From Deltaproteobacteria bacterium (GTDB taxonomy: Bacteria > Desulfobacterota > Binatia > UBA9968), in NCBI GenBank assembly GCA_016184235.1, contig JACPDC010000047.1:1-6040 (forward strand): a DNA stretch of 6,040 nt, given 5' to 3'. Shown here one piece after another: positions 1 to 5,129 of the stretch. Position numbers and translations under genes: made by a program. The notes under the pieces are model-generated. The model was not told where the DNA came from and made no database searches. It saw only the letters and a list, made by a program, of their open reading frames with translations. Every line of letters starts with the position of its first letter. Positions within the stretch are counted from its first letter, which is position 1.

Positions 1-123
1 AAGGTTGTCCAGGTGGTCGCGGCACTCAGGCAAAGCACGGCGCAAGCCATCGAGACAACCGTCTGCGAAAATTTCATGCGCTTGATCAAGGACGACCCGT
101 GGGTGTCAAAGGTCCACTTTTAG
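1..123 (+). CDS. C-terminal fragment of a protein, possibly TatD-family metal-dependent hydrolase
   Basis: The first reading frame is open from the window edge to a TAG at 121-123, giving 40 visible codons whose last residues are KDDPWVSKVHF. The stretch ALRQ..., followed by an ETTVCENFMRLI segment, resembles the last helix of TatD-type nucleases, where a helix with a conserved Asn precedes a final Leu-Phe or Leu-Ile. None of the metal-binding His, Asp or Glu residues that would prove the family lie in the window, so the family call is an inference from a short tail. The gene is separated from mutY by 73 bases and may or may not be co-transcribed with it. The coding frame itself is fairly likely, since it ends cleanly just before an AT-richer spacer. 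Confidence 0.45.
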   Translation, partial: KVVQVVAALRQSTAQAIETTVCENFMRLIKDDPWVSKVHF

Positions 124-196
124 TCCCTTTTGAATTAAACTATCAGCTCGTATGCAACCTAGCTTTCAAGCAAGAGTTTTCTAGCCATCAATCTCC

Positions 197-1372
197 ATGA
201 ATCGAAAATCCAAAATCCAAAATCCAAAATTTCCGCTTGATCGGATTCGCCGTACCCTGCTCCGCTGGTACCAAAAAAACCGGCGCGAGCTTCCCTGGCG
301 CCGCACGCGCGATCCCTACGCTATCCTGATCGCCGAGACCATGCTCCAGCAAACCCGGGTCCGGACCGTCCTTCCCTATTACCGCCGGTTCTTGAAGGCC
401 TTTCCGACTGTCGGGGCGCTGGATCGAGCATCGAAGGAGAAGGTGCTGGCGCTGTGGAGCGGTCTTGGCTACTACCGCCGGGTGGAAAATTTAAAGAGGG
501 CCGCGCGCATCATCGCGCGGGAACATGGAGGCAAGATACCGCGCCAATTCGATTCGCTTCGAGCCCTGCCGGGCGTCGGCGCCTACACGGCGGGCGCCCT
601 GATGAGCATCGCCTTCAACCGCCCCTATCCGGCCTTAGACGGCAACGCGCGGCGCGTCCTGCTTCGGATCTTTGGCATAGAAGACGAAAACGATCTCTAC
701 GCCATCGCTTCCCGCGCGGCCCGTTGCGCCCGGCCCGGTGAGTGGAACCAGGCGCTGATGGAGCTCGGCGCCACAATCTGCGTCGCCCGAAATCCTCATT
801 GCCCGCTCTGCCCTGTCAGGCAATCGTGCGCGGCATGGAGATGCGGACGGGCCCTGGAAAAAGCGCCATCGGCCCCCACGCGCGCGCTCGTCCCTCGACT
901 CGCTTCGCTCGCTCACGACGACCCTGAGCGAGGGCCCACGGTCACAGGCCGTGGCCCACGTCGAAGGGTCGAAAAGATCCAGTGGCCCCTCCTAGTCATT
1001 CAAAAAAGGCAAAAAGTGCTCTTGCGACGAAGGCCGGCAGCGGCTCTTCTGAACGGGCTCTGGGAAGCGGCTCTTCTGAACGGGCTCTGGGAACTCCCCG
1101 GCGGAGAGAGGCAGCGAGGCGAAAGCCTGACAGCCGCTCTCACGCGCCACCTGAACGGCCTCGGCAGCATAGTGGATCAGTCGCTCCTCGTCGGCGAGGT
1201 GCGCCACAGCATCACGCACCGGCGCATTCGCGCGCCCGTCTTTCTCCTGGCTCAACCCGGGAAAGAGATCCGCCCCGGCCGCGGCTGGCGCTGGGCACCG
1301 CTCTCCTCGCTGCGGCGCTATCCCCTCTCGAGCCTGAGCCTCAAGGCCATAAAGCTGGCCACGGAGCGATGA
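197..1372 (+). CDS. mutY: A/G-specific adenine DNA glycosylase MutY
   Basis: The 391-residue product removes adenine mispaired with 8-oxoguanine in base excision repair in the cytoplasm. The catalytic Glu is E47 in AETMLQQTRV. The helix-hairpin-helix is LPGVGAYTAG (about 124-133), and the catalytic Asp is D148 in DGNARRVL. Four cysteines at 195, 202, 205 and 211 give the CX6CX2CX5C iron-sulfur loop. A NUDIX-like 8-oxoG recognition domain spans about 264-391, with RHSITH in the place of the usual FSH loop and GLWELPGG at its core. Position 197 is the only in-frame ATG before the catalytic motif, and an in-frame TAG lies at 182-184. No convincing Shine-Dalgarno precedes it, and the first dozen codons are made of an AAAATCC repeat, so the true start is uncertain. 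Two insertions relative to the family are visible: a palindrome-rich linker (about residues 233-258) and a duplicated AALLNGLWE (282-299). The stop overlaps the mtgA start. Confidence 0.95.
   Translation: MNRKSKIQNPKFPLDRIRRTLLRWYQKNRRELPWRRTRDPYAILIAETMLQQTRVRTVLPYYRRFLKAFPTVGALDRASKEKVLALWSGLGYYRRVENLKRAARIIAREHGGKIPRQFDSLRALPGVGAYTAGALMSIAFNRPYPALDGNARRVLLRIFGIEDENDLYAIASRAARCARPGEWNQALMELGATICVARNPHCPLCPVRQSCAAWRCGRALEKAPSAPTRALVPRLASLAHDDPERGPTVTGRGPRRRVEKIQWPLLVIQKRQKVLLRRRPAAALLNGLWEAALLNGLWELPGGERQRGESLTAALTRHLNGLGSIVDQSLLVGEVRHSITHRRIRAPVFLLAQPGKEIRPGRGWRWAPLSSLRRYPLSSLSLKAIKLATER
205..230. repeat. AAAATCC heptamer tandem repeat at the mutY 5' end
   Basis: Three exact copies of AAAATCC (205-211, 212-218, 219-225) and a partial fourth (226-230) run in tandem. 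They encode the KSKIQNPKF-like start of MutY. Short tandem heptamers of this AT-rich kind are usually found between genes, so this suggests that the original intergenic region has been read as coding or that the start codon lies in repeat-derived sequence. Confidence 0.8.
893..970. repeat. Palindrome-rich in-frame insertion in the mutY linker
   Basis: Three inverted repeats lie close together. CTCGCTCA (908-915) pairs with TGAGCGAG (925-932) around a 9-base loop. GGGCCCACGG (932-941) pairs with CCGTGGCCC (949-957) with one bulged base. GACCCT (920-925) pairs with AGGGTC (965-970), enclosing the second hairpin. The outer arms resemble the CCCTGAGC...GTCGAAGGG palindromes scattered through many bacterial genomes, here with a second hairpin between the halves. 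The segment stays in frame and falls between the iron-sulfur loop and the C-terminal domain. The linker from C211 to the C-terminal domain is about 53 residues, clearly longer than in E. coli MutY as I remember it. A palindromic element inserted in frame is the simplest reading. Confidence 0.6.
1040..1093. repeat. Perfect 27-bp tandem duplication inside mutY
   Basis: The 27 bases 1040-1066 are repeated exactly at 1067-1093, duplicating nine residues (AALLNGLWE, residues 282-290 and 291-299). The family normally has one copy of this strand leading into GLWELPGG. Perfect identity, including third codon positions, indicates a recent slippage event or an assembly artefact. Because 27 is a multiple of three the frame survives. 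Confidence 0.9.
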
Positions 1373-2163
1373 AGCGCCTGGTGATTACAAGCCTTCTGGT
1401 GAGTGTCGCCGTCGGCCTGGCGACCTACGAATACTCGGCCTTGCCCGACGTCACCCTGTTGAAGAAAAACAACCCCAGGACCACGGCCCTCATGGAGCTG
1501 CGCGATCAGGAATACCGCGCGAAAGCGGCCAGGCCCGCGCGCCGGCAGAGCTGGGTTTCCTATGACGCGGTGGCGGAACATCTGAAAAAGGCCATCCTCA
1601 TCAGCGAAGACGCCGCCTTCTTCAGCCACAAGGGCGTGGACCTTTTCGAGCTCAAGGAGGCGATCAGGGAAGATTGGGAAAAAGGCAAACTCAAGCGCGG
1701 CGGGAGCACGATCACCATGCAACTGGCGCGCAACCTCTACTTGAGCCCATCCAAGAATCCGCTGCGCAAGATACGGGAGATCGTCATCGCCTGGCAGTTG
1801 GAGCGGGCGCTTTCGAAAAGGAGAATCTTCGAGCTGTACCTGAACGTAGTGGAATGGGGCGGCGGCGTCTACGGGGCCGAGGCGGCCTCGCACCACTATT
1901 TTTCCAAGTCAGCCCGGGATCTCGATCCGGAGGAGGCGGCCACCCTGGCCGCGCTGCTTCCCAGCCCGAGAAACCCCCGCGAAAAGGGACTGCTTTACCG
2001 GAGAAACCTCATCTTGACCCGCCTGGCTCAAATAGGCTACATCGGCGAGGAGCAGTCGAACTACGCAAAGCAGGTTCCGCTATTCCACCGGGAGGAAAGC
2101 GTATCCGAAGGGCGAGCCGAGCCGGAAAATTCCGCTGGCTCAGAGGACAAACCTCTACCGTGA
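1369..2163 (+). CDS. mtgA: Monofunctional biosynthetic peptidoglycan transglycosylase MtgA (GT51)
   Basis: The 264-residue protein polymerises lipid II into glycan strands on the outer face of the inner membrane and has no transpeptidase domain. It begins with a single membrane anchor (about residues 4-19). The GT51 motifs appear in order: EDAAFFSHKG with catalytic E80, RGGSTITMQLARNLYL (110-125), KIRE with the second catalytic Glu E137, and KRRIFELYLN (150-159) followed by WGGGVYGAEAA. Its length fits the monofunctional family plus a charged, probably disordered tail (about the last 25 residues). The ATG at 1369 overlaps the mutY TGA as ATGA, so translational coupling is likely. The same frame is open further upstream inside mutY, but that part has no family resemblance, and the membrane anchor starts right after this ATG. 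A GGAG at 1363-1366 is too close to be a normal ribosome site. Confidence 0.93.
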   Translation: MKRLVITSLLVSVAVGLATYEYSALPDVTLLKKNNPRTTALMELRDQEYRAKAARPARRQSWVSYDAVAEHLKKAILISEDAAFFSHKGVDLFELKEAIREDWEKGKLKRGGSTITMQLARNLYLSPSKNPLRKIREIVIAWQLERALSKRRIFELYLNVVEWGGGVYGAEAASHHYFSKSARDLDPEEAATLAALLPSPRNPREKGLLYRRNLILTRLAQIGYIGEEQSNYAKQVPLFHREESVSEGRAEPENSAGSEDKPLP

Positions 2164-2215
2164 ACATCATCGCAATGTTAGCGGACTTTTCCGGCGCCGC
2201 AGCGTAATTATCCAG
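2164..2215 (+). other. Short spacer between mtgA and the response regulator
   Basis: These 52 bases carry no clear terminator and no good Shine-Dalgarno ahead of the ATG at 2216. A weak 5-bp inverted repeat (AACAT 2163-2167, ATGTT 2175-2179) is the only structure seen. CTTTA half-sites like those after the kinase gene are absent, so the sequence gives no sign of autoregulation here. Confidence 0.4.
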
Positions 2216-2923
2216 ATGGCCGCAGTCAAAGAATCGAGCCCCGTCCTGATCGTGGAGGACGACCGCAAGACAGCCTCCCTCGTAGCGCTTTACCTCGAGC
2301 GTGAAGGGTTCAAAACAATCTCCGCCTATGACGGCAAGAAGGCTTTGGAGCTGGCGCAGCAATACCATCCAATCTTTGTAATCCTGGATTTGATGCTGCC
2401 AAGCGTGGACGGCTGGGAGATCTGCCGGGAACTAAGACGCTCCTCCGAAGTTCCGATCCTGATCCTTACGGCCAGAGAGGAAGAGATGGACCGCGTATTG
2501 GGGTTGTCGCTGGGTGCCGACGATTACGTCGTCAAGCCCTTTAGCCCTCGAGAGCTGGTCGCAAGAGTGAAGGCGATCCTGAGACGGGTAAGGCAGCATA
2601 CAGCCAAAAAACAACCTCCCCTCTCCTTGGGAGCGCTCACCCTGAACCACGAAAAACGCCGCGTCACCTTGAAGGGTCAGCCGGTTTCACTCACGCTTTC
2701 AGAGTACAAGCTCCTTGAGACCCTTATGGCCGCTCCCGGCCGGGTCTTCACCAGAGAGGAGTTGCTAAACTCTCTCTATCCCACGGGCGAGTCCGTGATC
2801 GACCGCGTCATCGATGTCCATATCGGCAAGCTTAGGCAAAAGATCGAGGATGACGCCACAAGACCAAGGTACATACAGACAGTCAGGGGTCTGGGATATC
2901 GCCTGACCGAGGGGAATGAGTAG
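2216..2923 (+). CDS. OmpR/PhoB-family two-component response regulator
   Basis: The 235-residue protein is a cytoplasmic transcription factor switched on by phosphorylation. The receiver domain (about 8-125) has the acidic pair D15-D16 in VEDD, phosphoacceptor D58 in VILDLMLP, the switch residues T85 and Y104, and K107 in VKPF. The C-terminal winged helix (about 133-232) has the family landmarks: LTLSEYKLLETL, a wing-region RVIDVHIGKLRQKI recognition helix, and the closing YIQTVRGLGYRL. Length and domain order are those of PhoB, OmpR, CpxR and HprR proteins; the exact subtype cannot be told from sequence alone. The ATG at 2216 is the only reasonable start, although its ribosome site is poor. 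The gene overlaps the kinase gene by 8 bases, marking a cognate pair. A likely target is the phased CTTTA array at 4011-4054. Confidence 0.93.
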   Translation: MAAVKESSPVLIVEDDRKTASLVALYLEREGFKTISAYDGKKALELAQQYHPIFVILDLMLPSVDGWEICRELRRSSEVPILILTAREEEMDRVLGLSLGADDYVVKPFSPRELVARVKAILRRVRQHTAKKQPPLSLGALTLNHEKRRVTLKGQPVSLTLSEYKLLETLMAAPGRVFTREELLNSLYPTGESVIDRVIDVHIGKLRQKIEDDATRPRYIQTVRGLGYRLTEGNE

Positions 2924-3989
2924 GATGAAGAGCCGTCTTCTGTGGAAGCTCTTGGGCGTGAACATTCTGGTCATCGGAGTGGTCATCTTTATCGTCTGGC
3001 TAGCCATCGACTACCTCGCCTCGGACTACTTCATGACCTTAATGAAGGATTACAACATCTCGCCGACCAGCGTGCACCAGATGTTTCTCGACGCCACCCA
3101 CCGCTCGCTCATCTGGGCGACACTCGTGACGTTGGGCTTGGCCGCGATCCTGAGCTTCCTGTTAACGAAAAGGGTCTTGGCGCCCTTGACCCAAATGACC
3201 GAAATCACCAGGCAGATCGCTACGGGAGATTACACAGCCCGCGTCCAGATTGCTTCGAGCGACGAAGTGGCTCAGTTAGCGGCGGCGTTCAATCAAATGG
3301 CCGTAAGCCTTCAAAGGGTCGAGCAACTGCGCAAGACTATGGTCATCGATGTCGCCCATGAGCTTCGGACTCCGCTCACGAACATGAGAGGTTACATCGA
3401 GGCCCTCAGGGACGGGGTCATCGTGCCATCGAAAGAGACCCTTGAATCGCTCCACGAGGAAACGATCCGGTTGAACAAATTGATCGAGGATTTGCTGCAA
3501 CTGGCCCGGGCGGACGCCTCCAGAGGAACCCTGCGCCGGGAAAAGGTCGTCCTTCAAGCCCTGGCAAACCAGGTCGTGGGCCCCTTTCAACCGAAGTTCG
3601 CCGCAAAGGGAATCGCCCTGAGAGTTCTGCTCGCGAACGCCGAAGGCCAGATCCTTGCGGATCCGGAGAAGCTTTCCCAGGTATTCAGGAATCTCCTGGA
3701 AAACGCCTGGGAGTACACGCCGCAGGGCGGCCACGTTGAAGTCTTCGCCGAGCGATTACCCGACATGGTCAAGGTGGTCTTCTTGAATACCGGCGAGGGA
3801 ATCGCATCCGAAGATCTTCCCTTCATCTTCGAGCGTTTTTACCGTGGGGAGAAGTCCCGCTCCCGCGACCACGGAGGGGCAGGAATTGGCTTGGCAATAG
3901 TAAAGGAGCTCGTCGAGGCCCACGGCGGGGAGGTGGGGGCGCAAAGCACCCCTGCCGAGACACGGGTTTGGTTCACCCTCCCCCTCTAG
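2916..3989 (+). CDS. Membrane sensor histidine kinase (HAMP, HisKA, HATPase_c)
   Basis: The 357-residue inner-membrane kinase should phosphorylate the regulator encoded just upstream. It has two membrane helices (about 13-34 and 65-83) enclosing only about 30 periplasmic residues, then a HAMP linker (about 84-137). The H-box is DVAHELRTPL with phosphoacceptor H148. The ATPase domain has an N-box NLLENAWEYTP (259-269), a G1 box NTGEGI (291-296), the F-box FERFYRG and a G2 box GGAGIGLAIV. In the G1 box Asn replaces the usual Asp of DxGxG, a variant I believe occurs in BaeS-like kinases, so it is probably active. The tiny sensor loop suggests detection in or near the membrane rather than of a bulky ligand. 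The start could also be the ATG at 2925, which lies a more usual distance from the GAGGGG at 2909-2914; ATG 2916 gives three more residues. Confidence 0.92.
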   Translation: MSRMKSRLLWKLLGVNILVIGVVIFIVWLAIDYLASDYFMTLMKDYNISPTSVHQMFLDATHRSLIWATLVTLGLAAILSFLLTKRVLAPLTQMTEITRQIATGDYTARVQIASSDEVAQLAAAFNQMAVSLQRVEQLRKTMVIDVAHELRTPLTNMRGYIEALRDGVIVPSKETLESLHEETIRLNKLIEDLLQLARADASRGTLRREKVVLQALANQVVGPFQPKFAAKGIALRVLLANAEGQILADPEKLSQVFRNLLENAWEYTPQGGHVEVFAERLPDMVKVVFLNTGEGIASEDLPFIFERFYRGEKSRSRDHGGAGIGLAIVKELVEAHGGEVGAQSTPAETRVWFTLPL

Positions 3990-4010
3990 CCTCGCCAGTC
4001 TCCAGCCTTC

Positions 4011-4054
4011 ATCTTTACAAAATCTTTACTTCCCCTTTATCGCTTCTTTAACTT
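4011..4054 (+). promoter_or_regulatory. Four 11-bp-phased CTTTA half-sites, likely OmpR-family operator
   Basis: CTTTA occurs at 4013-4017, 4024-4028, 4035-4039 and 4046-4050, with exactly 11 bases between starts each time. The first two repeats share ATCTTTAC. OmpR/PhoB-family regulators bind as head-to-tail dimers to direct repeats spaced one helical turn, so this is the expected shape of two adjacent dimer sites. Read on the other strand, the first pair is GTAAA-N6-GTAAA, close to the CpxR-type GTAAA direct repeat. The array lies just after an OmpR-family regulator and kinase and just before the Met-rich gene. Binding by that regulator is inferred. Confidence 0.65.
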
Positions 4055-4056
4055 CC

Positions 4057-4062
4057 TATCCT
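4057..4062 (+). promoter_or_regulatory. Possible -10 element (TATCCT) for the Met-rich protein gene
   Basis: TATCCT matches 4 of 6 positions of the TATAAT consensus and sits just downstream of the last CTTTA half-site. No good -35 hexamer is present; the repeat array occupies that position, as in Pho-box-type activator-dependent promoters. The implied leader to the ATG at 4104 would be about 35 bases. This is a guess from position and weak consensus. Confidence 0.35.
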
Positions 4063-4103
4063 AGCTTCTGGTCAAATCCTAATCTCAGAAAGGAGAACCG
4101 AAT

Positions 4104-4385
4104 ATGAAAAAGTCAGACGGAATGATATGGGGCGTGCTGCTTCTTTGCGCGCTTGCGGTCCCCGCACTCGCTGCGCAAGAGGGCAAGAAAGGCATGATGG
4201 AAGGGGAAAAAGGCATGATGCAGGAAGAGAAGATGAAGGAGGGAGAGAAGGGGATGATGAAAGAGAAGAAAGCGGCAATGAAGAAGAAATCGGAGCCGAA
4301 AAAGGGAACCGGAATGATGAAGGGTGAAGACGGGATGATGGAGAAAAAGGAGGACATGATGAAGAAAGAGAAAGGGATGAAATAG
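4104..4385 (+). CDS. Small exported Met/Lys/Glu-rich heptad-repeat protein
   Basis: This 93-residue protein starts with a signal peptide: KK, a hydrophobic core (about 8-18), and a likely cut after AVPALA (residue 23) or one residue on. The mature part of about 70 residues holds 15 Met, 21 Lys and 13 Glu, with no Cys and no aromatic residue. MM pairs at 31, 38, 51, 71, 78 and 85, plus M92, follow a largely 7-residue spacing of the form GMMxxEK; at DNA level AAAGGCATGATG recurs 21 bases apart (4188 and 4209). A strong AGGAG (4091-4095) precedes the ATG. The overall look recalls the exported MxKDx pentapeptide repeat proteins and the periplasmic Met-rich MrpX of Azospira. A role as oxidisable methionine sink or soft-metal binder is inferred from composition and from the nearby msrP. 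It is probably disordered or helical. Confidence 0.85.
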   Translation: MKKSDGMIWGVLLLCALAVPALAAQEGKKGMMEGEKGMMQEEKMKEGEKGMMKEKKAAMKKKSEPKKGTGMMKGEDGMMEKKEDMMKKEKGMK

Positions 4386-4445
4386 CTCCGACCAAGTCCA
4401 CGGGGCTGGAACCTTTGCCGCGATGAAAGAGTTGTTATCAAAGAG

Positions 4446-4453
4446 AAGGAGGT
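4446..4453 (+). promoter_or_regulatory. Strong Shine-Dalgarno of the selenoprotein gene
   Basis: AAGGAGGT lies 5 bases before the ATG at 4459. It is a near-perfect anti-16S match and the strongest ribosome site in the window, which fixes the start. The rest of the 73-base spacer after the Met-rich gene has no terminator-like hairpin, so the two genes are probably one transcript. Confidence 0.85.
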
Positions 4454-4458
4454 AAGAA

Positions 4459-5019
4459 ATGGCTTGGATCAAGACTTTTGAGGAAAATGAGTCCCGAGGG
4501 CTCCTGTGGTGGGTCTATAGGGTATTACTGTGGTCCCGGGGAAGGGTACCGAACATAGTCAAGGTATCCAGTCTCCACCCCCGTCTCCTGGTGGCCCTTG
4601 GACCTCTCTTCCGTACCCTCATGGAGGGACCTTCCCCGCTCTCGCGAGCGCAGCGAAAGATGGTAGCGATAGTGGCCTCTAAAGTGAATAACTGTTTTTA
4701 TTGAACCGAGTCCAACGGAGAGTTTCTCCGTCAAGAAATGGAAGATTCGAAGCTGGCCGATGCGCTCATGGAAGACTACCGCACAGCTCCGCTTGACGCT
4801 GCGATGAAGCGGCTCTTGGCCTTTGCGGAGAAAATGGCCTTAGATGCCACTCGAGTCGGACCAGAAGATATCGAGAGACTGCGAGATGCCGGTTTCTCAG
4901 ATCGGGCGATCTTGGATGCCGCTCACGTCACAGGATTTTTCAGCTACATGAATCGGGTGGTCCAAGCCCTCGGCCTTGACGCCCAGCGAGCCCTGAAGAC
5001 CCGTGTGGCGCACGGTTAA
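4459..5019 (+). CDS. CMD/AhpD-like peroxidase-related protein with probable selenocysteine at residue 82 (TGA 4702-4704)
   Basis: The reading frame runs from ATG 4459 through an in-frame TGA at 4702-4704 to TAA at 5017-5019, giving 186 residues if the TGA is read as selenocysteine. Both halves belong to one protein of the carboxymuconolactone decarboxylase/AhpD-like 'peroxidase-related' family. The N-half has MAWIKTFEENES, GRVPNIVKV, and PLSRAQRKMVAIVAS leading into NNCFY. The C-half continues with TESNGEFLRQ, DYRTAPL, LLAFAEKMALD, GFSDRAILDAAHV and FSYMNRV, all typical landmarks. The TGA falls where the family has the second Cys of the CxxC redox motif, giving C79-F-Y-U82. A SECIS-like hairpin follows at 4715-4731. 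The family normally has a His four residues after the second Cys; here it is N86. A simple nonsense mutation is the alternative, but downstream conservation and the hairpin argue against it. Expected role: cytoplasmic peroxide or thiol redox chemistry. AhpD/CMD-type selenoproteins are known from metagenomic surveys. Confidence 0.85.
4702..4704 (+). other. In-frame TGA, probable selenocysteine codon
   Basis: This TGA interrupts a frame that otherwise codes a complete CMD/AhpD-like protein on both sides without any frame change. It occupies the second redox position of CxxC (C79-F80-Y81-U82), the site where Cys-to-Sec exchange is chemically expected. Recoding would need selA, selB, selC and selD elsewhere in the genome, none of which are in the window. 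Confidence 0.82.
4715..4731 (+). promoter_or_regulatory. Bacterial SECIS-like hairpin
   Basis: ACGGAGA (4715-4721) pairs perfectly with TCTCCGT (4725-4731), leaving a GTT loop, or a 5-base AGTTT loop if the last A-U pair opens. The loop G at 4722 comes 17 bases after the TGA. Bacterial SECIS elements are short hairpins just 3' of the UGA, with the apical loop roughly 16-37 bases downstream and a G among the first loop bases, which SelB recognises. All three features are met. The hairpin lies inside the coding sequence, as in bacteria generally. Confidence 0.75.
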
Positions 5020-5099
5020 ACGATACCTGGTCACCGTCCTGGCCTTGGCCGGGCTGGCAGAATGAAGTTGCAATCAACTCCCTAAGATCAATAGTTGCT

Positions 5100-5117
5100 C
5101 CGGCCCAATGGGGCTGG
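5100..5117 (+). other. Hairpin just before the msrP ribosome site
   Basis: CCGGCCC (5100-5106) pairs with GGGCTGG (5111-5117) with one G-U pair and an AATG loop. The Shine-Dalgarno GAGG starts two bases later, at 5119. There is no T-run, so this is not an ordinary terminator. It could influence msrP translation or simply be chance in GC-rich DNA. The rest of the 110-base spacer (5020-5129) shows a weak CAACT/AGTTG inverted repeat and no clear promoter. Confidence 0.35.
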
Positions 5118-5129
5118 TGAGGAAAATCC

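Noticed and set aside
130..156. A possible mutY promoter (TTGAAT at 130-135, TATGCA at 151-156)
   Set aside because: The hexamers match poorly and the spacer is only 15 bases, so it is not better than chance in this AT-richer spacer.
982..1368. Upstream extension of the mtgA frame inside mutY
   Set aside because: The extension is an Arg/Pro/Ser-rich translation of mutY in another frame. The membrane anchor and GT51 homology start after the ATG at 1369.
4386..4458. A terminator or promoter between the Met-rich gene and the selenoprotein gene
   Set aside because: No stem followed by a T-run is seen, and the TTGCCG/TTATCA pair has only a 14-base spacer, so co-transcription is more likely.
4072..4472. 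Long minus-strand open frames opposite the Met-rich gene
   Set aside because: They arise because the purine-rich coding strand gives stop-free Ser/Phe/Leu/Pro-rich translations on the other strand. The + strand frame has the signal peptide and ribosome site.
4738..5019. A separate small CMD gene starting at ATG 4738
   Set aside because: There is no ribosome site, it lies in the same frame as the upstream half, and it would lack the redox motif. Read-through of the TGA gives a whole family protein.
5003..5065. A 20-codon frame from GTG encoding a basic, hydrophobic signal-like peptide (WRTVKRYLVTVLALAGLAE)
   Set aside because: It overlaps the selenoprotein end, has a non-ATG start and no clear ribosome site, and is too short to judge. 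It could be a remnant of an exported protein, but there is no support beyond hydrophobicity.
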